DNA of 9,077 bases from Chitinophagaceae bacterium (GTDB taxonomy: Bacteria; Bacteroidota; Bacteroidia; Chitinophagales; Chitinophagaceae): positions 1 through 9,077 of the forward strand of contig JALOMC010000092.1 in assembly GCA_025455665.1 (NCBI GenBank), read 5' to 3'. The translations under genes were made by a program, and so were the position numbers. The notes below the pieces were generated by a model. That model searched no databases. It saw nothing but the letters and a program-made list of their open reading frames with translations, and was not told the origin of the DNA. This document shows, piece by piece, positions 7,616-9,077 of the stretch. Numbering within the stretch: the first letter of the stretch is position 1; each line of letters begins with the position of its first letter.

Positions 7616-8581
7616 TCAGGCAGTCTTTAGCGGCAGGTGCACCTCAGCCATCATACAGCGGGCACTGCCGCCACCATTGGCTTCTATCGTATCCAGCGAT
7701 GAATGCACAATGGGGTTGAAACTTTCCAACAGCGCCACCTGATCGGGGGTGAGGGCCCGATAGGCCTGCGAACTCATCACCAGCAGCGGTTGTCCTTCGG
7801 CATTGTGCACCTGCAGCATGTTTCCGGCAAAATGGTTCATCTGCGCCCACGATATCGGAATCACTTTTTTGCCGCTGCCTTCTATTGTTTTCACCACCCG
7901 GTTTTGCTCGATGTGGTTGGTGATGCTGTCGAGGCAAATGACCACGTACCGATCAGCCACACACATCATTACATTGGTGTGGTAAATGGGCTGCAGCTGC
8001 TCGTCTACCGCTGTAAACACCTCGGCCTGGTAACCCAGCTGCGTACAAAACTCCAGCAGCACGCCATGGTCGGTGCGGGGCGATAAGCATGCGTAGGCAA
8101 TCCGCTTGTCCCGGTCGAGTACCATGCTGCCGGTACCTGCCATGAAAAGGTGATTGGCCTCGTGGTAGCTCAGATCGATGGTACGCTCCATCCTGAAATT
8201 GGCCTCGTGGTAGCTCAGGTCGATGGTGCGCTCCATGTTGAACCGGGCAGCCACAGCTTCCAACACTGCCGGCTTGCGCTCCAGCCGTCGGTTTTCGGCA
8301 AACATGGGGTATAAAACCACCGTGCCATCGGCATGAAAAGACACCCAGTTGTTGGGAAAAATAGAATCGGGCGTATGCGGTTCCTCTGTGTCTTGCACCA
8401 CCGTTACCTGCACACCGGCAGCCCGCAGTTTGCTTACAAAATCATCAAACTCTACCACAGCCTGCTGCTGCACCTGCTGCTGGTCTTGTCCGGCTACCTG
8501 AAAAGCATTGTTCACTGCCGTCTGCGCATTGTAGCCAAAGCGCACCGGCCTTATCATCAGCAAATGATTCGTTGTCTGCAT
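7616..8581 (-). CDS. ctlX: Citrulline utilisation hydrolase, CtlX type (arginine deiminase-like fold), with internal 15-residue tandem duplication
   Basis: The 321-residue protein begins MQTTNHLLMIRPVRFGYNAQ and carries the family landmarks PDSIFPNNWVSFHADGTVVLYPM (71-93), AYACLSPRTD (162-171), YHTNVMMCVADRY (200-212, likely catalytic His201) and NGGGSARCMMAEVHL (302-316, likely nucleophile Cys309). Enzymes of this group would hydrolyse citrulline to ornithine, CO2 and ammonia through a thiouronium-type intermediate. Two features are odd. Residues 114-128 and 129-143 are tandem copies of F-N/R-MERTIDLSYHEAN; without one copy the length is 306, near the family norm. Directly after it, AGTGS (148-152) stands where I recall EGTGS, so an acidic active-site residue may be lost. 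The frame is intact, with no stop or frameshift. The upstream neighbour is an arginine deiminase-family gene, which would supply citrulline. Family assignment is firm; whether this copy is active is uncertain. Confidence 0.9.
   Translation of the reverse strand: MQTTNHLLMIRPVRFGYNAQTAVNNAFQVAGQDQQQVQQQAVVEFDDFVSKLRAAGVQVTVVQDTEEPHTPDSIFPNNWVSFHADGTVVLYPMFAENRRLERKPAVLEAVAARFNMERTIDLSYHEANFRMERTIDLSYHEANHLFMAGTGSMVLDRDKRIAYACLSPRTDHGVLLEFCTQLGYQAEVFTAVDEQLQPIYHTNVMMCVADRYVVICLDSITNHIEQNRVVKTIEGSGKKVIPISWAQMNHFAGNMLQVHNAEGQPLLVMSSQAYRALTPDQVALLESFNPIVHSSLDTIEANGGGSARCMMAEVHLPLKTA
8153..8242 (-). repeat. 45-bp in-frame tandem duplication inside ctlX
   Basis: Copy 1 (8242-8198) and copy 2 (8197-8153) match at 41 of 45 positions. 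The differences are AAC versus AGG at the second codon (Asn/Arg), CGC versus CGT (both Arg) and GAC versus GAT (both Asp). Apart from the second codon, the two copies differ only silently. Each copy encodes 15 residues, so the frame is kept. Copy 2 aligns without gaps to the position expected in the family before the GTGS motif, so copy 1 looks like the extra one. Confidence 0.95.
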
Positions 8582-8642
8582 CGCTTAAAAAAATTTGGAA
8601 AGCAGCTGCAGTAGCGCCTACGCACAACCACAGCTGCCAGAA

Positions 8643-8666
8643 ATGTTGATACGCCTATTCCAACAT
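8643..8666. promoter_or_regulatory. Dyad ATGTTG-N12-CAACAT upstream of ctlX
   Basis: A perfect 6-bp inverted repeat (8643-8648 and 8661-8666) is extended inside by ATA (8649-8651) and TAT (8656-8658) around a 4-nt loop, with a 2-nt bulge. It lies about 60 bp upstream of the ctlX start. It could be a regulator-binding site or a leader hairpin; no known operator consensus is recognised. Confidence 0.35.
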
Positions 8667-8670
8667 CCGA

Positions 8671-8734
8671 ACTCGTGAACCCGTGAACCTGTGAACTCTC
8701 GAACTCTCAAATTCTCGAACTCTCAAACTTTGAA
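8671..8734. repeat. Degenerate 8-bp tandem repeat array, block 1 (8 units)
   Basis: Eight consecutive octamers can be laid out with no gaps: actcgtga, acccgtga, acctgtga, actctcga, actctcaa, attctcga, actctcaa, actttgaa. The consensus is roughly AC-Y-C-K-Y-R-A. It lies between the deiminase stop and the ctlX start, so it is non-coding. On the minus strand it reads as repeated GTTCGAG/GTTCACG units. Similar GAACT/GAACC-rich low-complexity spacers are, as I recall, found in other Bacteroidota genomes. Confidence 0.85.
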
Positions 8735-8744
8735 CCTCCATGAA

Positions 8745-8785
8745 CCGACGTCGGTGTTTCGTGAGATTCCTCCTGCGTCGGAATG
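8745..8785. repeat. Palindrome and hairpin-like insert between the repeat blocks
   Basis: The insert contains a perfect 10-bp palindrome, ccgacgtcgg (8745-8754). Next is the inverted pair attcc (8766-8770) and ggaat (8780-8784) around a 9-nt loop. Its wording, gtgagattcctcctgcgtcgg, resembles dispersed hairpin elements I recall from Bacteroidota intergenic regions, but I cannot verify that here. Confidence 0.35.
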
Positions 8786-8795
8786 ATGGCCCCAA

Positions 8796-8840
8796 AACTC
8801 GTGAACCCGTGAACTTCAAACTCTCGAACTCTGGAACTCC
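8796..8840. repeat. Degenerate 8-bp tandem repeat array, block 2
   Basis: This block restarts with the same units as block 1 (actcgtga, acccgtga). It then has a 7-bp unit acttcaa, followed by actctcga and actctgga. It runs up to the TAG stop codon of the deiminase gene. The 19-bp string aactcgtgaacccgtgaac is identical at 8670-8688 and 8796-8814, so the two blocks are probably copies of one array with a 60-bp unrelated insert between them. Confidence 0.8.
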
Positions 8841-9077
8841 CTACCCCAACTCATCCCGCAGTAGCGGCATGCTCATGCAGTGAAATCCTCCACGGGCACG
8901 GCTCAGCTCGGCTGAGGGCATCAGGATGAAAGTATCTCTCAGTTGTTCGGGACTGGCGCTGCCTGCTTCAAAAGCCTGCAGCAGTTCTGATACATGCACC
9001 ACCCTAAAACCTGCAGCCTTGAAGGCTTCCACGGTTTTATCATTGCGGTCGTAGCCCAGCACCACGCCTTCTTTCAG
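8841..9077 (-). CDS. Arginine deiminase-family protein, C-terminal end (5' part beyond window edge)
   Basis: The last 78 residues of a longer protein are visible. The frame is open to the window edge, starting LKEGVVLGYDRNDKTVEAF, so the GTG near 9065 is internal and not the start. The sequence ends with SAELSRARGGFHCMSMPLLR and a short tail before a TAG stop at 8841-8843. The RGG-x-HCMSMP motif is the arginine deiminase C-terminal active site; the Cys codon at 8879-8877 would be the nucleophile that attacks the guanidinium carbon of arginine. The EGVVLGYDRND stretch is also typical of this family. Arginine deiminase converts arginine to citrulline and ammonia, which fits the CtlX-type citrulline hydrolase 259 bp downstream. 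A related amidinotransferase or agmatine-type enzyme cannot be excluded from the C-terminus alone. Confidence 0.85.
   Translation of the reverse strand: MKEGVVLGYDRNDKTVEAFKAAGFRVVHVSELLQAFEAGSASPEQLRDTFILMPSAELSRARGGFHCMSMPLLRDELG

Noticed and set aside
7616..8581. ctlX as a pseudogene
   Set aside because: The frame is intact with the likely His and Cys in place and a normal end. The duplication is in frame, so it was kept as a CDS despite the AGTGS change.
8671..8734. CRISPR array
   Set aside because: Units are 8 bp with no spacers, and no cas gene is nearby.
8671..8840. tRNA-like T-loop strings (GTTCGAG, GTTCAC) on the minus strand
   Set aside because: They are repeats of an 8-bp unit with no acceptor, D or anticodon arm around them.

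Overview
The window looks like ordinary chromosome from a member of the Bacteroidota, most likely a Chitinophagaceae-type soil or water bacterium. This rests on three things. The topoisomerase subunits read as the Bacteroidota type of ParE/ParC. No start is preceded by a clear Shine-Dalgarno sequence. The DUF1835/DUF3658 protein, the CtlX-type hydrolase and the leaderless BtuF-like protein are families I associate with this phylum. The assignment is from recalled families, not from a search.

All eight genes lie on the minus strand, so transcription runs from the right edge to the left edge. In that order: the C-terminal end of an arginine deiminase-family enzyme (9077-8841, cut by the window edge); a 259-bp spacer (8840-8582) with degenerate 8-bp tandem repeats, a hairpin-like element and a dyad; a CtlX-type citrulline hydrolase (8581-7616) with an unusual internal 15-residue tandem duplication; a 154-bp spacer with a strong RNA hairpin; a TcdA/CsdL-type ThiF-family enzyme for tRNA t6A cyclisation (7461-6730); a 146-bp spacer with a possible promoter; and a tightly packed run of parE (6583-4688), a class I methyltransferase (4682-3900), a DUF1835/DUF3658 protein (3876-3013), parC (2997-484) and a BtuF-like binding protein (487-1, cut by the edge).

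The spacings in the left-hand run are 5, 23 and 15 bp, followed by a 4-bp ATGA overlap, so parE through the BtuF-like gene is probably one operon. Topoisomerase IV (ParE2ParC2) decatenates daughter chromosomes. Why a methyltransferase and an uncharacterised protein sit between its two subunits is not evident. The right-hand pair suggests an arginine to citrulline to ornithine route: the deiminase makes citrulline and the CtlX-type enzyme would hydrolyse it.

The most unusual sequence is in ctlX: an in-frame 45-bp tandem duplication whose copies differ mainly at silent sites, directly before a motif where the family's usual Glu appears to be Ala. I see no mobile element, CRISPR array, rRNA or tRNA, and no gene-free stretch over 300 bp.
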